NCBI GenBank assembly: GCA_016806645.1
Contig: JACSYO010000912.1
Location: forward strand, 62,001 to 126,000
Source: Ophiodon elongatus
Lineage: Eukaryota; Chordata; Actinopteri; Perciformes; Hexagrammidae
Direction of reading: 5' to 3'
Length of the DNA stretch: 64,000 nucleotides
Shown here: positions 48,821 to 62,460 of the stretch, in pieces
How the letters are laid out: the number at the start of each line of letters is the position of its first letter
Position numbering within the stretch: position 1 is the stretch's first letter
The notes under the pieces: model-generated
The model's input: the letters and a program-made list of their open reading frames with translations, nothing else
Database searches by the model: none
Told to the model about the DNA's origin: nothing
Made by a program: the position numbers and the translations under genes

Positions 48821-50892
48821 ACACCATGAATAATTGATAAAACATCCTCAGAACAATTAATACATTTTAAGATCCTAGAATAAAATAGAAAACATGGACT
48901 AGTTGCTATCCCCCCACCCTCAACTATTTGAACTTCTTGTCTCAATAAAAATCACTCCTACTTATATTGTATTCTATGGATCTTAAGATCTATGCTTCAT
49001 ATTATTTAGGGACTTTAAAAAACAACATTCTGTGATAGTTCCTGGTGTTTGTGAAATTAGTCATTTTTGAATGGTTGAGACAGCCTGTGCTTCTAGAATA
49101 AAATCAATGCAGTTCAATACTCTGTAAATTTTATTTCGCATTAGTTTGGAATTGACTGTACGCACAAAGTTTTGAACTTGTGAGAATCTTTTGTAGATGA
49201 GACTCAAAACAGAAAATACGCTTCTGTATGATGTTTGCTTTCCCTGCACATTTCATTCACATCACACAAACCTCTTGAATTGTCTGCCCAGACTTGTTGA
49301 TTTGGTTTACCAGCAATGTACGGTGGAAACTCTTTTCTCCTCTTCAGAGACAATTCTTTCTCTCCCACTGTCTGATACCCTGCAATCGTAGGTGTAAGTA
49401 TTATCTTGAGATGTAACTGTTTTGTGTACTGACCACACTACATTTGCACTCTGCGTAGTAGTGCTTTCACAAAGTCTAGTGGGTTAAGAACAAACTGCGT
49501 TGTTGCATCTAATTAAATACCCAGACCCAGTTTCATTTTTCCATTCATCGTGCAACTTCTGCACCTTCTAACAAGCGTCAACAAGAATCACTGGAGAACT
49601 AAAACAATACAGAAAAGTCACCAGCAGTTAATGCACCAGGTATGAGTAAGAACTCTGGTCAATCCATAAAGACGGGTTAGCTGCCTCAGCTTTTACTGAT
49701 ATGTTCTATATGTAAATGTTTATTTATGTGTGTGCAGGAAAACACAGCTCACCAGAGACCCTCCAATCCAATCAAAGGTCAGATTTGGGTGAGAGTTTAC
49801 CAGAAACCCGTATAATTTCCACTGCATCCCTCCTCTCTCTGCCTGCTTCACACTTATTTATTTACCCCCTGAAAGCTGACGGGACGCCTGCATGACAAAG
49901 CAGAATGGATTCTGTCAGTGTTTATGGCTTGCTGTGTCAGCGGGTCACATCCTCACACAGCTGGTTGTTTACTCCCGTGCTACAGATCTGAAGCAGAACC
50001 CATCGAACAACCTGAAAGATGCACAGATGAAAATGCACTCTGCACTGTCGCACCTCATATTTATCTTAGATCACAAGTGCATTACTATCCCTGAGTTTGA
50101 AGATCTTGCTGCTCAGATCAGACATTACCACTCGTCAAACAAAAAAATGATAAAATGTGAAATATATTAATGAACTGAGCTTAAACAGCATAATTCCATA
50201 AATCTTTAAGTCCTTAACCATGTTGCCTTCTGCGGTTGAGGTCTTCAACTCAGCCTGACCTCCCAAATCCCTCGTCTTCTCTGCCTCCCTCACATGTCAT
50301 GACTAATTTCAGCAGGTCTCTATGAGTGCTCTGTGGGCGGAAGTGGCAAATCAAGACAGGCCAGATTGGAAAGTATTTCATGTTTGTACAGTATATTGCT
50401 GTAAATACCCATGAGAGGTATATAGCTGATGAATTCCCTGAGACATGATGCTAAAGTTTGAATGCGGAAGAGATTAGCCTTTACTTGGACAGACAGTATA
50501 TCGTCTTCTGGGGGACTTGAGGTCATTTTCTTTTTTGGGAGTATTTGAGGAATATAGTCTTATGAATCCATGGACATTTGATTGACAATGTCACTCTGCC
50601 CACATCTATCCTCTATTTTTCTCCACCAACTTTCTGTCTGGGTGTTATCACACTTCCTGTACAGTTTGAACTTTTCTCTGCACCTCAGCCTACTTAAACC
50701 TTATATTGATCTCCTCTGTCATCTTCCTCCTCACTTCCTTTTTACAGATTCAACTTGATCACAGTATTAGGATCAAAATGTTGAGATACAGCAACCTGAG
50801 AAACACTATTTTACACAGAAGGCACACAAACACAAAACACACATATATTAGCTAATTAATGGGACTAATGTCTGCAATAAAATACCAGCATT
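48821..50892. other. Gene-free interval
   Basis: A 92-codon plus-strand frame at 49892-50170 has ordinary composition but no recognisable domain. It is kept only as an unlikely candidate. Confidence 0.5.
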
Positions 50893-51000
50893 AAAGGAAT
50901 AGTTCCACATTTTGGAAAATATCTTATCAATCTTCAATCTCAGGTGAGAAGATAAATACCAATTTCATGTCTGTGCATTACGTTTGGCGCTGGAATCACT
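50893..51000 (+). repeat. Teleost interspersed repeat fragment
   Basis: TTAAAGGAATAGTTCCACAT followed by TTTTGGAAAATA, GGTGAGAAGATAAATACCA and TCATGTCTGTGCATTA matches the wording of a common fish dispersed repeat. No coding content. Confidence 0.55.
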
Positions 51001-52059
51001 ACACCTTACATTGATGTTTCATATCTGTATATACTTTATCTTCCTGGTTTATTATTTCTGTACATTGGCACATTCTTTTTATTCTTGATACTGTTTTTAT
51101 TGTTTGTTTTTTATTACACTACCAAAACTTCAAGCTGTTTTTTTTTTTACAGAAAACCAAAACACATACACAGCCGTCCAGACACACGCAGTTAAAAAGG
51201 CTTAAGGCTATCAGCATGTACACAACAAACACCAAAAACACCTCTCTTTTGGTATTGACGAGCAGAGTCCTGCCAGGAACAGATAAAGGGACCTGTAATA
51301 GATTTCACTGTTAATGTCCATACCTTTAAGCAAAGAGTGTGTGACTTACACTATGTCATTTGCCATGCTCTCTATCTAGACATACAAGTATTTGATTAAT
51401 AGGATATAAGTGTTTTAATTGTATTTCGGCTGTGAGAAAACAGGTCAAAAGGTAGACGTGGATAATCCATTCCCTAATCAATGTCTGCGTCCTATTATTT
51501 CTTCAGGGTTCTCCATACCTCTTCGCTCTTCCCAGCAGAGATGGTGTGCAAAAGACTCCATCTTTTGCACACCATCTGCCATCAATGTAATACTCCTCAC
51601 GCTATCCTATCTCAACCTCTGTCTTTCACCCTTTTTCTCTCTCTCTTCTCCTCAGTCTCTTCTGAGCGTCTGGTGCATTTGCATGATAGAGCAGGAGTAG
51701 AGTACATAGTACATACGCACGCATGCACGCTCGCACATAAGGCCAACAAGTTTTACGTACAACTAATAACTAAAGGGAAACATAAATAGACATTCTGTTT
51801 TATTGAATGGACATGTAAAACCTCTCAACCTTTATGCACAAAATAAAATTTGTTTGGCCAAAAAAATATTCTGGACTGAAATAAAGTGCAGAGAAAAGGT
51901 ATGTACTGTATACTCCAACTAACAGCAGTACATTATGAAAGAGTGGCTGAAGGAGGAAGTGAATGAGGGGCAATCATTTTTCTACAGCTCCAAATGCTCC
52001 ATTCCAGTTTCCCCTTGCATTTTTGTTTCAGACTCTAAAATGTTTTGGTCCATAGCCAA
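51001..52059. other. Gene-free interval around the 17-bp hairpin
   Basis: T-rich low complexity near 51030-51150. Short frames across the hairpin are chance. Confidence 0.55.
51539..51577. other. Perfect 17-bp inverted repeat, 5-nt loop
   Basis: Arms AGATGGTGTGCAAAAGA (51539-51555) and its exact reverse complement (51561-51577) flank CTCCA. The stem is too short for a standard pre-miRNA and has no T tract to act as a terminator. Confidence 0.75.
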
Positions 52060-52385
52060 GCTAATGACTCTGCAATGCTGTACTTAGCTTTCAGCTAATT
52101 GCAAAAGTCAGCATGGTAACATGCTCACAATGATAATGCTAATTTGCTGATGCTTAGCAGGTATGTTTGCCATGTTCACCAGCTTAGTTCAATACTTCTA
52201 CTAGCAGTTATTACTTGAATGAATGTCTTTACCAAATTCCATGGCAATCCATCAGACAGATGTCGATGCATCTCAATCAAAACCACAATGTGAACCTTAC
52301 AGTGGTGCGACAGGAAGAGGCAGGTGATTACCAAAGTCACTAGGATTCATCTGGGAACCATTAATGTCTGTTCAAAATGTTCAGC
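52060..52385 (-). repeat. Teleost dispersed repeat, copy 2 (inverted)
   Basis: Reverse complement of the 31.8 kb repeat: ACCAAATTCCATGGCAATCC (52231-52250) and ACCAAAGTCACTAGGATTCATC (about 52330-52351) are its antisense landmarks. The left flank adds a GCATGGTAACATGCTCACAATGATAATGCTAA-like section (about 52110-52170) that belongs to longer copies of the same family. Confidence 0.65.
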
Positions 52386-53974
52386 CATCCAATAATGCTA
52401 AGATATTTAAGTCTTAACCAAAGTGGTGGAACGACCAACCAACCAACAGAACAGCATTGCATCCACAGAGCAATGCTGCTAAGATGGCTAAAAATACATG
52501 TAAAACGAAAGATCTTGCCAAAGGAGAAATGTATCTTTGTACAAAATTTGTGTATAAAAGCAACAGTATTTATCTTTGGCCAAAGACATGAGCTTTATAT
52601 CATGGGTGGATTGTGGCATTATATTTCATCTGAGTATTGCATTTATAAATGTATTTCTCATGCTGCGATGCCTGGTTAAGCTGCCTCCATTCTCCCGCAG
52701 CAATACACCCTCAGGGTCAGAAGTTCATTTCCTGCTCCCGCTTTCTGTTATACTCTATCCATCCATCTCATTCCCGTCAGTCACCATTTCTCTCTGTCTG
52801 TAAAACAAACTGATGGCAGAAAATGAAAAATGACTTAGATTTCCTCAAACAAAGCAAAAAGAGGGAAGGGTGTCCATGGGAGATGATGCAGTGTTGATGG
52901 GCCATGGTCTTCTTAAGGAACATGCGCTGTCAGACGGATCAAAGAGACACCTCCCTTAATTCATTCTTCATTTTATATGCACAATTGACACACTTGACGC
53001 ACAGAATGTGCCTTTGTACCATAATCTTTTCTGTAGGCTCAGCTCATGAATTTAACACACTCACAGAGGGACAGCTTTTATTTCATAACAAGTTTGTAGC
53101 ATTTCAAAGGACATGTCATTTGCAAATGAATGGTGAAACATTGTTATAATACCATAAACAAATGAGACTACTCGCCCAGGTCATTAGCCTCAATATTTTA
53201 ACAGTATGTTTATTAAAAATGCATAATACCAAAGGGGTACAGTGAGTAGACTGATAGCTACGACTACTAAATAAACTTCAGCAGTATTTCAGCATTAATA
53301 AGGCAAACTAGTAGTTTTTGTGCAAAATCTGTTGGTACACAATCTACACATTGGTGATCTCTCCTTAATAGTGGTTATTACAATAACGTCAATTAATTAC
53401 TGTGTTAATGTAGATTCACTATATTCAGGACACTCATTGTGGTTAAATCTCTTCAATGTTGACATTCATTGACCCACAATATTGATGGTTTGTTTCTGGG
53501 AGGATGTCTCACATTGTTTAATGAAGTTTGAATTATGCATTTGAGTAAAATTACTGGTGTCTGGAGAAAGGCAAGAGGGAGAAAATATGTAGTCCTTATT
53601 TAATCCATATCCATTGTTGATTTAATCTGAAAACAATTATTGCTAATTTAGCATTCAATACACTTACAAGTAACTTCAGTTGGGTCCACCAATGAATAAC
53701 AAATGTTTATTCAATGAATTGTTTCTTGTAAGACCACTTAGGTGTACACATAAATTAAATAATTCATTCAATATAGCATGTACTACAGAAATAGTGCACT
53801 AATATGAACAGGCTTACCTTTACAGGCTTGCTTAAAATAGACCATGTTTTAATACGCTATAACAATATAAAAGACAAAAATATAGTTATGTCACTAGTGG
53901 GGTTATATTGAGGTCGCCTGCCACTATTTGCATCAATGCAGTGTTGTTTAAGGTTGCAATTCTGTTTAGAGTGG

Positions 53975-54355
53975 TGAAAAGCTGGAGCCTATAGCCTGCA
54001 ACAAAAACACATGGACAAACACATTCACACATTTGGCAGGCAACTTGTGAGTTTCCAACTCAATAATACAACAATACAATAATAGAATGTAAGGCCTCAT
54101 ATTATATCATTTAGTTCTCCTACCTGAGTTAACTATGACAAAATCTTGCCATTCTACAATAGTTATGGGGGCATAATGGATTTCTCCAAAAGTGAGTGGT
54201 AGATGTCTCATGTGTGGTCAAACCAAAAATAGGTTTACACACAGATACACATTTGTTTTATAACCTGATAGTATGAATTCTTATGAACTGCATATGAACT
54301 CCTTTTTTCCAGTGCATGATGGGATTGACTCCTGCCCCCCGTGAAACCCCTTGTG
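53975..54355. repeat. Possible diverged interspersed repeat pieces
   Basis: GCTGGAGCCTATAGCCTGCA (53981-54000) and a facing GATGGGATTGACTCCTGCCC (about 54318-54337) resemble a common fish repeat (GCTGGAGCCTATCCCAGC type) in opposite orientations. Weak, composition-limited call. Confidence 0.3.
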
Positions 54356-54750
54356 ACCCACCCACTCTACATACATTTAGCATACTTCTCAAAAGGATGG
54401 CATAAAGGTATTCCACTGGCATGCATCATTATACATATACAATACCACACTTTGTATGCAAAAAAGACTGCATATAATACAATTATATATTGTGCTGAAA
54501 GTAGTTTGAATAACTATCAGGTCATTCCAGTTGCCCTTTCCACTTAAATGCATCACGCAATGTCCACTGAGGGAGCAGGAGAGACAAAGTTAGAGATGGG
54601 ACAGAGTCATTATGGTGTCAGCCTGAAATGTCACGTAATTCCCCCCCGGAGCTCACATGGCTATGATTTTCCGATTGGCATTTGCTAGCCTTGTGTGAGG
54701 ACATCAGGACATCATCCTGTGCACATTTACAGAAACTTCAGCAGGTCAGA

Positions 54751-54790
54751 ACACACAAAGATGGACACAAAGACACAAAGACACAAAGAC
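54751..54790. repeat. ACACAAAG 8-bp tandem repeat
   Basis: Three perfect ACACAAAG units (54765-54788), preceded by a related unit. Confidence 0.8.
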
Positions 54791-55688
54791 CGAAGCAACA
54801 AAGGACATAAAGGTGTCCTTACAGTGGAATTAAAGCTCCCCAGTGAGATACGCTTTATTGGAAACTTTATGATGTGATCTGGTGATCATGAAGTCTGTGG
54901 TTGCTTCTTCTTTATACCTCTCATTTCACTTCTTGAAACAAAGTCTATTTCACAAGGGCGCTTTGATTCCAAGGCATAGACACTGTCCATTTTATATTAC
55001 AGACATAATACATCTCCAGTTCCATCAGTTTTCTGTTATCTCTCAGTGCCAAACACTGTGTTCAATCAGATATACCAACTTGTGAATACCATAACAATCT
55101 GCGGCATGTTCCCAGCTTACTATGAAATTGTGCAAATGATACATCTCAGATCTGTGATATTGATCTCTATCTGCTTCGTTTACTCTTTTTGAAGTGCTAA
55201 GAGAGAAAACTGAGTATTGCAGCATACCTCGTTACTATCTGTGAATCTTTACAGTTATGTTGCTGTATGCATAAGTCAGAGATGAACTCCAGTTGACACA
55301 GGCTAACCTTAACGCATGGGAACAGAGCCAAACAATCATATAGAGTGCAACTGATAGTCGTATCCTATGTATCTCTTTTCATTAGCGATGCTTTGCAATT
55401 GAATCTCTCTCTGCTTTATGGACCTGGGACTGTTTGCAATATAGCAGTGAGTCATTAAGTAAAGCAATCTGCACTTATTAGCCTGTTAATCTCCCTAATT
55501 AATTTGACTCTTGGGTAAACAGCTGTATATAGACAGTCTCTCAAGGAATAATCTTGGATTGGCTGCACTCCACACTTACACTCATATGACTGCACATCTG
55601 CAACCTCACACACTCACTTGCACACCAACATTTGCAGAGACACAAACTCCTCCACATTCACACAGACACAAATACTTACTCTCCCTTA

Positions 55689-55693
<5 letters not shown>

Positions 55694-55739
<46 letters not shown>
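55694..55739. repeat. (TG)n microsatellite
   Basis: About 22 TG units. Confidence 0.95.
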
Positions 55740-55740
<1 letters not shown>

Positions 55741-55884
55741 CTCAATACAAATCCTCAGAAAACTAAGCTTAGACAATACTTGGCCGAGGATGAATGACAA
55801 GAGCTAGCTAGACAGACAACTGGACAGCTGTAGTGATTTGAATATTTGTAGCCATCCTAGCAGCGTGGCTCAAGTGATGGCAAT

Positions 55885-56055
55885 GCCGGGCTGTTGGTCA
55901 GTCAGTTCCCCACTTTGGTCCATACTGAAATATCTCAACAACTATTGGATGGCCATTCAGAGTCCCAATTCATGCTAAATCCAAATTACTTTGGTGATCT
56001 TCTGACTTTTCTTCTAATGCCACCATGGGAATTTTTGCTTTCATTTTTTTAGCGA
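55885..56055 (+). repeat. Teleost dispersed repeat, copy 3 (partial)
   Basis: Shares CACTTTGGTCCATACTGAAA and TATCTCAACAACTATTGGATGG with copy 1, then TTTGGTGATCTTCTGACTTTT. It is shorter, with an internal deletion and without the second half. Confidence 0.65.
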
Positions 56056-59000
56056 TAACAAATGCATATAGAGGCCACAGGTCATTTGGGACTAGTGGGG
56101 CAAAGCTCCACCTGCTTACAGCAGAAATAAAGTGTATTTTTTATGAAGAAATTAAAGAATTAATGTAATTCTGGATTATTGCATGACATAAAAATCCTTT
56201 TTTGCTGATGTTATTTGTCATTATTCTGCAATTTAAGGTCAGTGACTGGATATACTAGTTTTAAAATGATGGTCTTGGATCAAGAGGCCGCTATGTGAAG
56301 ATAGACCCACACTTGCAATGTCAAGTGACCAGAGTGTGGGAAAAATACCAATACGCATGCCCAAAGCCTTTGGTAATGAAACGGATGGCAAACATTTGAC
56401 GCAATGTGTAGTCCCACTGCAATTTGATTGGCTATTCACCCTGTATTGTAGGGGTGTCGTGATTTACTCTAACTTGTTTTAATGGTTAATGACAGGCATT
56501 ACCTCTTTTGAAAATTACCATGGGAGGTTTTATAAAGTCTGGACACTTTTCTTTTATGTATAAAGGAAAAAAACAACACAGAATGAAAAAAATATGTCTT
56601 ATGTTTACATTGTTTGTTTATTTATTGTATTGTATTTATATGTCCTTTTTTCCCCATTATTTTATTGGTGTTGCTTATTTTATTTACATCAAAGAAACCA
56701 CACCAAGATTTGTTTTATTTTGTTCTGTTTGCTTCGCTACCAGTTCCTCATTGATTTATATTTTTTTATTCCCATCTATTGATCATTAACTTGAAATACA
56801 AAAAAAGCATTATTCTTTTTATCCACCTCTTCAAATAGATAAATGGGTATTCACTTCCTCTCGTTTTCTGAGGAAGCCATAAGTCATCCATTACTCAGAT
56901 GAGAGGTCAAAGGTCAGGTCTCATTAACTGTAAAGACATAGAATAACCATCTTCATTCAGTTAAAAGAGATACAATTGATTTCCCAGACAATCTTAATAT
57001 AAGTTTATTCATGGTTAATCTGTTTTATTGATTGCAAAGTTTCTCTACGTGTGTGTGGACGTAAGGTGGTAAGACATTGATCTGCAGGTGTTGGTGCTGA
57101 TCCTGAGATCAAGAAATAGTTATTGGAGATATCGGATACAGAGGAAGACTGAAAGACAAGAAATCAACAGGGTCCTTGCTCATAAACCGCTGGCTCTTGT
57201 GGTTTGGGATGACCTCACAATTTTCTTATTGCATAGAATTAACCTTTAAAGAATGACAATGAAGATCCATGGGCTAAAGAGATAAAATGTGGAAATCAAA
57301 AAACAGAAAAAGAGAGGAGGAAGAGAAGATGGCAGCTCTAATAACCAGGATGAATTGCTGTTTCGCAACTGTGCATGGAGTCATTAAATTTGCAGTACAC
57401 AAGCAGTTACAATATATCATTCAGGGACGGAAGTGAAGATGTGAGTAGAGAAATATGTAAATAGGCATTAAACCTGGGTCTGGAGTAGGTGTCAGTGAAG
57501 GCAGCTGAAGGAAATAGCAAGTCAAGAATTATATTTTCTTCTATATCGTGGCATGTAGGACATGTCTGTACTAAGGGAACACTAAGCTTCATTTTTGGTC
57601 GAGTGTCACACTTGTGCAGCCCAAATGTCGTTCAGTGTAGTTCAAGTGCCCCCCTGCTGTGACCTTTGGGCAAAAATAAAGCATGATGCCCCTTTTTTCA
57701 CTTCCATCCTAGCCTTTGAGAGTTTGTGCACGCCCCTGCTTCTGTCATCTTGACATATTTGCACAGGCCATCCATTTCCTGACATCTCACACAGAAAACG
57801 TATCCCCCTAGATTTATTTGAACTTTTCTTCTCACACTGCCATGGTACAACGCACCTGGAGAAAGGCAGGCTGAAACATATACATGGGTGTATGTGTGTG
57901 AGTGTGATGCAAAAATGTGTATGAAATTGTCGGGGTGAGTGAGAAGCCAGCATGCACAGGTTAGTAAATTAGAGCTGGGGCATGCAATACAACACGAGTC
58001 ACAAAATCTTCCTCACTGTACTTCACCCTCTCCCTCTCTCATCTGCTCTCTAAGGACTACACCAGATAATCCTGCAGCTTAAGTTGCCTCCGACAACACA
58101 ATGGTTCCACGCGTCTTGTGCAGCTTTTTGATGGAAATGATAAAGTAATAACGCCCCCGCTGAACCGCATGTGGTCCCACATGGGTCTGGATCTGCATGG
58201 TTTCTAGTACAACGCGATGTATAATCCTGCAGCGCGAGATGCCTTTACTGCCCCGGAAGGAAAAGACAAGGAATAATCTAATTGTAATAGAATCTGGCTG
58301 TTTGCATGAGCCTGTTAGTAGTCCATCCATCTCATGTACAGCCCATGCCTCGGTGATGGATGCACAGAGGCGTCTCACACATGGGAGTAAACCTGTGTGA
58401 CATTACGGGTGTGATGACAGTATTGGAAGCAGTTCTTCTCAGATTTTCACACAAAAGATTGCATTTCATCTATGAATTCATGTTGTTTAGCCACATCACA
58501 AAAGGAAGTGTAAATCTCCAACGGTATAAAAATAAGCTTTGAGGCTGAATATGAAATGAGCATGTCTTGTATTATATATCAGATAACATATGATATGTCT
58601 ATTAGAAGATCTGATTCTGTCGCACCGACACAGAGCCAAGGGGCATTATTTCTATCAAGTGTTTCCTCCTTTAAAATAATGTTTTCTCCATCTGCAGCGG
58701 CGTGCCCTAAGGTATATAGCCTGCTAAATTAAATAATTCAATTGCACAGACTGCAGCAAACACAGGGGAGTTGTGAGAGTATAAGTGTTACAGTTTATAG
58801 GGAACAAGAAAGTGAAAGGAGTTTTGTTGTGAGAAATGCCAGATAAAGAGACGGAAAAAGCATGAAAACACGGATGTTGACAGTGGACTGCAATAGGCTT
58901 TGAAAGTAATGGAGAGAAGATAAAGTTCGTATCTTACTGTTGCCTTGCTGTTATTTGTTCAAATTGTTTTTAACCTTAAAGGCTGAGAAACCGATAACAT

Positions 59001-59821
59001 GTGAGGTGATATTGACAGCAATTTAATCTAGAATCTAGAGTTAAATGTGACCCGGATTAGAAGTTCCTTTTCTTCACTATATACACAATAGTGTATATGA
59101 AGGCTGACAAGCTATATAAACCTTTCCAGGTAAAGTATCATTTTCATTTGTTTTCATCCAGTTTCTTTTGTCTACTGAACAAATTTGAGAGAGGGAGAAC
59201 AGAAAGGAAAACATTACTTACTTAATTACAGCAATGTGACCACAGACCAGCCTGTCTCTGATTACAAATACTGTTAAATGAATGATTGAACTGAGATTAA
59301 AGTCAACATATATTTGTTTGTGTTTTGTGTAAAGGAAATCTCTCAGGTTTTCTGTGTTTGTAGAGGAAACCACAAATAACCAGGGTTACTTTTGTCTCTC
59401 TGTTTCTTTTCTCTGTATAAGAGACATTTGACAGTCCCTTGCTTTCTTGTGTCTGCTTGTTTTAGTGCAACATTATGGGTTGATACACTACGAATGCAGG
59501 TCCAGAGAGGATTGTTTCTCTATTGTCACTGGGGAACGACGGTTGCCCTGGAAACAGACAATAAATCAGGTTTGGAAAAAGCATCAAAGGCATCCAAATG
59601 CAATAAAGACTAGATCCAAGTTAATGTATGATCCTATTTTCAGTCTAAATACATTAAAATAGTTAATAAACAATAAATTGCACTCATATACCTGTGCCAT
59701 TGCCTATATTAACATGATCAATGTATGACTTCTGTTCTTTGAAAAATATAATTAAATATTTCAACAAAAAACAAAATATATATCAAAATAACCCCCCAAA
59801 TATTCACACAAATACAATATT
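56056..59821. other. Gene-free interval
   Basis: No domain recognised. T-rich stretch at 56580-56790. Confidence 0.6.
59072..59100. other. Bulged hairpin
   Basis: CTTCA-CTA-TATACAC pairs with GTGTATA-TGAAG around an AATA loop, leaving CTA as a bulge. Confidence 0.5.
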
Positions 59822-60360
59822 TAAAGGTGCTATGATGAACATTTTTACAATAACAACAGATCAAATGGCTTCTTATATGTGAAAGAGGTTGCTAGTTGTG
59901 ACAAACCCACAGGGAATTATCATTAAATTCTGCAGTTCCCCTCAGCTCCATGCAGCATTTTAGTCTCTTTCAGCTCATTGTTTTGGTCTCAAGAAAACTT
60001 TACTGTTTTGGTTCACTTTGATCAACCTTGCTGATGTAGGTGTTTTCAGGAAATGAGCTCTGATAAATTCACTGTACACTTCAAGCACAACAATGACAAA
60101 GTTAGCATGTAGCAGCTAAAGATCCAGATGTTTTCTTCAAGAGTTGATGGAGACCAAAACAGAGCTAAAAGGAGAATGAATTGGTGGCCGGAAACATGAC
60201 TCTACGACACAAAGGTTTTTTCCATGTCTGCTGGATGTGTAAATATAGTTTGATGACAAGTAAACAAGTTCACCATATGAACATTATAAAGTGATAATAC
60301 CGTAGTGTATATCAACGTTGTGTTTGCAGCTTATTTTACTGCCCCAAATGCCCAAGTAAA
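59822..60360 (+). repeat. Teleost interspersed repeat, long copy
   Basis: Landmarks are GCAGTTCCCCTCAGCTCCATG (about 59933-59953), TAGCAGCTAAAGATCCAGATG (about 60111-60131), GGAGACCAAAACAGAGCTAAAAGG and a terminal GTTTGCAGCTTA (60322-60333). I recognise them as parts of an abundant fish repeat. The copy is diverged and non-coding. Confidence 0.55.
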
Positions 60361-62399
60361 AAAGAAATTATGCAGGTTTAACAAAGCTTAAGTTTTTCCA
60401 CAGATCTTTGGCAAAAATGTCTAAAACATGTTTGCATTAGTTTCTTATTTCTACTCAACATTTACTTCAACATCAATTAATTTGGTGTATGAAGAGAGTA
60501 TTTAATAATATCTGAAAAAAAATATCCACCATAAACCTCTCCGACAGGTTGTTTTACATGTATTCGCTGTAGAATCCTAAAATAAACAATGTCAGACAAA
60601 AAAATCTTTCCTCATTTCACCTCTCTATCTCAGTGACTACATGGCTGGCTCCATTTCTCTACTGCACCTCTGCAAGGTCAGTTTACCCAATTACTCCCCT
60701 TGTTCAGGAGAGGTGTCCTTCTCCCCTCTGCAGCGCTACACGTGATGAGATCAATAGCACTCCTGGAACATCTCTTGGCTTGTTAGCATCTTATGAGCCA
60801 CCCTCCTGACAAAAACCGCACTCTTTCAACTTGGGTTTCACTGTCACAGTGGACAGCATGTGAAGTGCTTCATCCAAAAAGGATTAAAAAGATAAATTAC
60901 ACCCACTTCTGGTATTGACTGCTGACACAAAAGCGAAGCACCTAGTGTTACATTCCTGGTGAATTTTAGGAAACAAAATTATAGCAAAGCTGATAGTAAT
61001 TTGGAATGAAACCCACCAACCTTAATTTGAATATCATTGTGCTTCATCCACAACAACATCAGTCAGTATAGTAGAAGCAAAAATATGCATTTTATAATGT
61101 GTTTGTTCACTGAGCTGTTTTTACTGCACTGTGTTATGTTTCATGGAATTGTATGATGGGTTAAAGCACATAATATTGGGTTTAGTGTTCCAGTGAATAA
61201 AGATGCAACCTGACTGAAGTGATAAACTTCAGAGCAGCTTTAGTGAGTGGAAAAATTGCATTTAAACAAAGGAAAGTTGAAGTGGCTTCACACCTTACTA
61301 GATCATAGTTATTATCTCAGCCAGGAGAATCATACGATCATTCGTGTGTGCATGTGTCTGTGCGCGTATCTATGAGTTAGCGTGCCCCTCTGTGTCTGTC
61401 CATGGTCAATCTGGCATTCTGCAGCAGAAATCTGCATAATATTTTGGGTGCCCAGTCATGGCTGCATGCTCAAAGACCTCTCGTGGTTACGGTGACTCAG
61501 ACTTTCTTAAAACACCCATCATTACCTCTTTGATACTGCCATTGACTGCCTGCCGACTCCTCACTCGCTACTCTTGAGCGGCCCCCGGCTGGTAAGGGCC
61601 GCTAGCTGAGAGCATCTCTGACCCTCTGCTCCTTAGGATCCACCCAGAGATACAGCAAAAAACTGTTTACTCACTTTTATTGTTTTGGACTACCAGTAGA
61701 CACACTGCTGAATGTATCGCTGCCACTCAAACGCAGTTACACAGGCAGACAGCTTGGTGAGTTTCATTTTGTTTTTGGCAAGATTGTATGATGTGACTTA
61801 TATGACGACTACGATCCGATTGCCTGCTTACATCGCCGCTTATTTTTGCCTTTGAATGAAATATGTTTTCTTTTTTTACGACACCATTGTTGCTGGACGG
61901 GGGCTTGTATTGATTCAAACATTCAATCATACAATACAGCAGTTGTCGTTGAAGACACACGTGGCGGAGATTTGCACTCTTCTAAGGGCACCATTCTCTT
62001 TCTTTGTTTTTTGAATTGCTTTGAATCGTGTTGAGAAACTTCTACTCTGTTTCTTCAAATCTTTCAATATTTAATGTTGTTAATGTTTCACCCTAAAAAA
62101 CAGTGGACATTGAATTAACAGCAACAGTAATGTTTCTGCTTGAAGTAACTTCCCAAAAACAAAGTCATTAGTTCCATTAGGTCTGTATCACTCTGCTTCA
62201 CTACACGCTGGTTTGGCTTACACCGAGCCCAATTAAACCACAGGCCTGTCATTCAGTTCTGTCTCTCTGTTTCTTATAGCTTCACATTTCAACTTGTACC
62301 ACAAGATAAAATAATGAATTTGCTGTCATAAAATTACACTTATGAATTCACAACAATGAATGCATTCAAAGACTCAGACCCATGCCTGGAAGCACGAAT

Positions 62400-62404
<5 letters not shown>
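60361..62404. other. Gene-free interval
   Basis: Nothing recognised. A brief GC-rich spot lies at 61577-61605. Confidence 0.6.
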
Positions 62405-62459
<55 letters not shown>

Positions 62460-62460
62460 G
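62405..62460. repeat. (CA)n microsatellite ending CGCG
   Basis: About 26 CA units. Confidence 0.96.

Larger units (their letters stand above)
52386..55693. other. Gene-free AT-rich interval
   Basis: Only the weak repeat pieces near 54 kb and the ACACAAAG tandem noted separately. Confidence 0.55.

Noticed and set aside
49892..50170. 92-codon frame with ordinary amino-acid composition
   Set aside because: No recognisable domain or homologue, and no splice or promoter context I can support.
57640..57660. CTCF-like motif on the minus strand (ACAGCAGGGGGGCAC)
   Set aside because: One base too long in the G run and mismatched at the left end.
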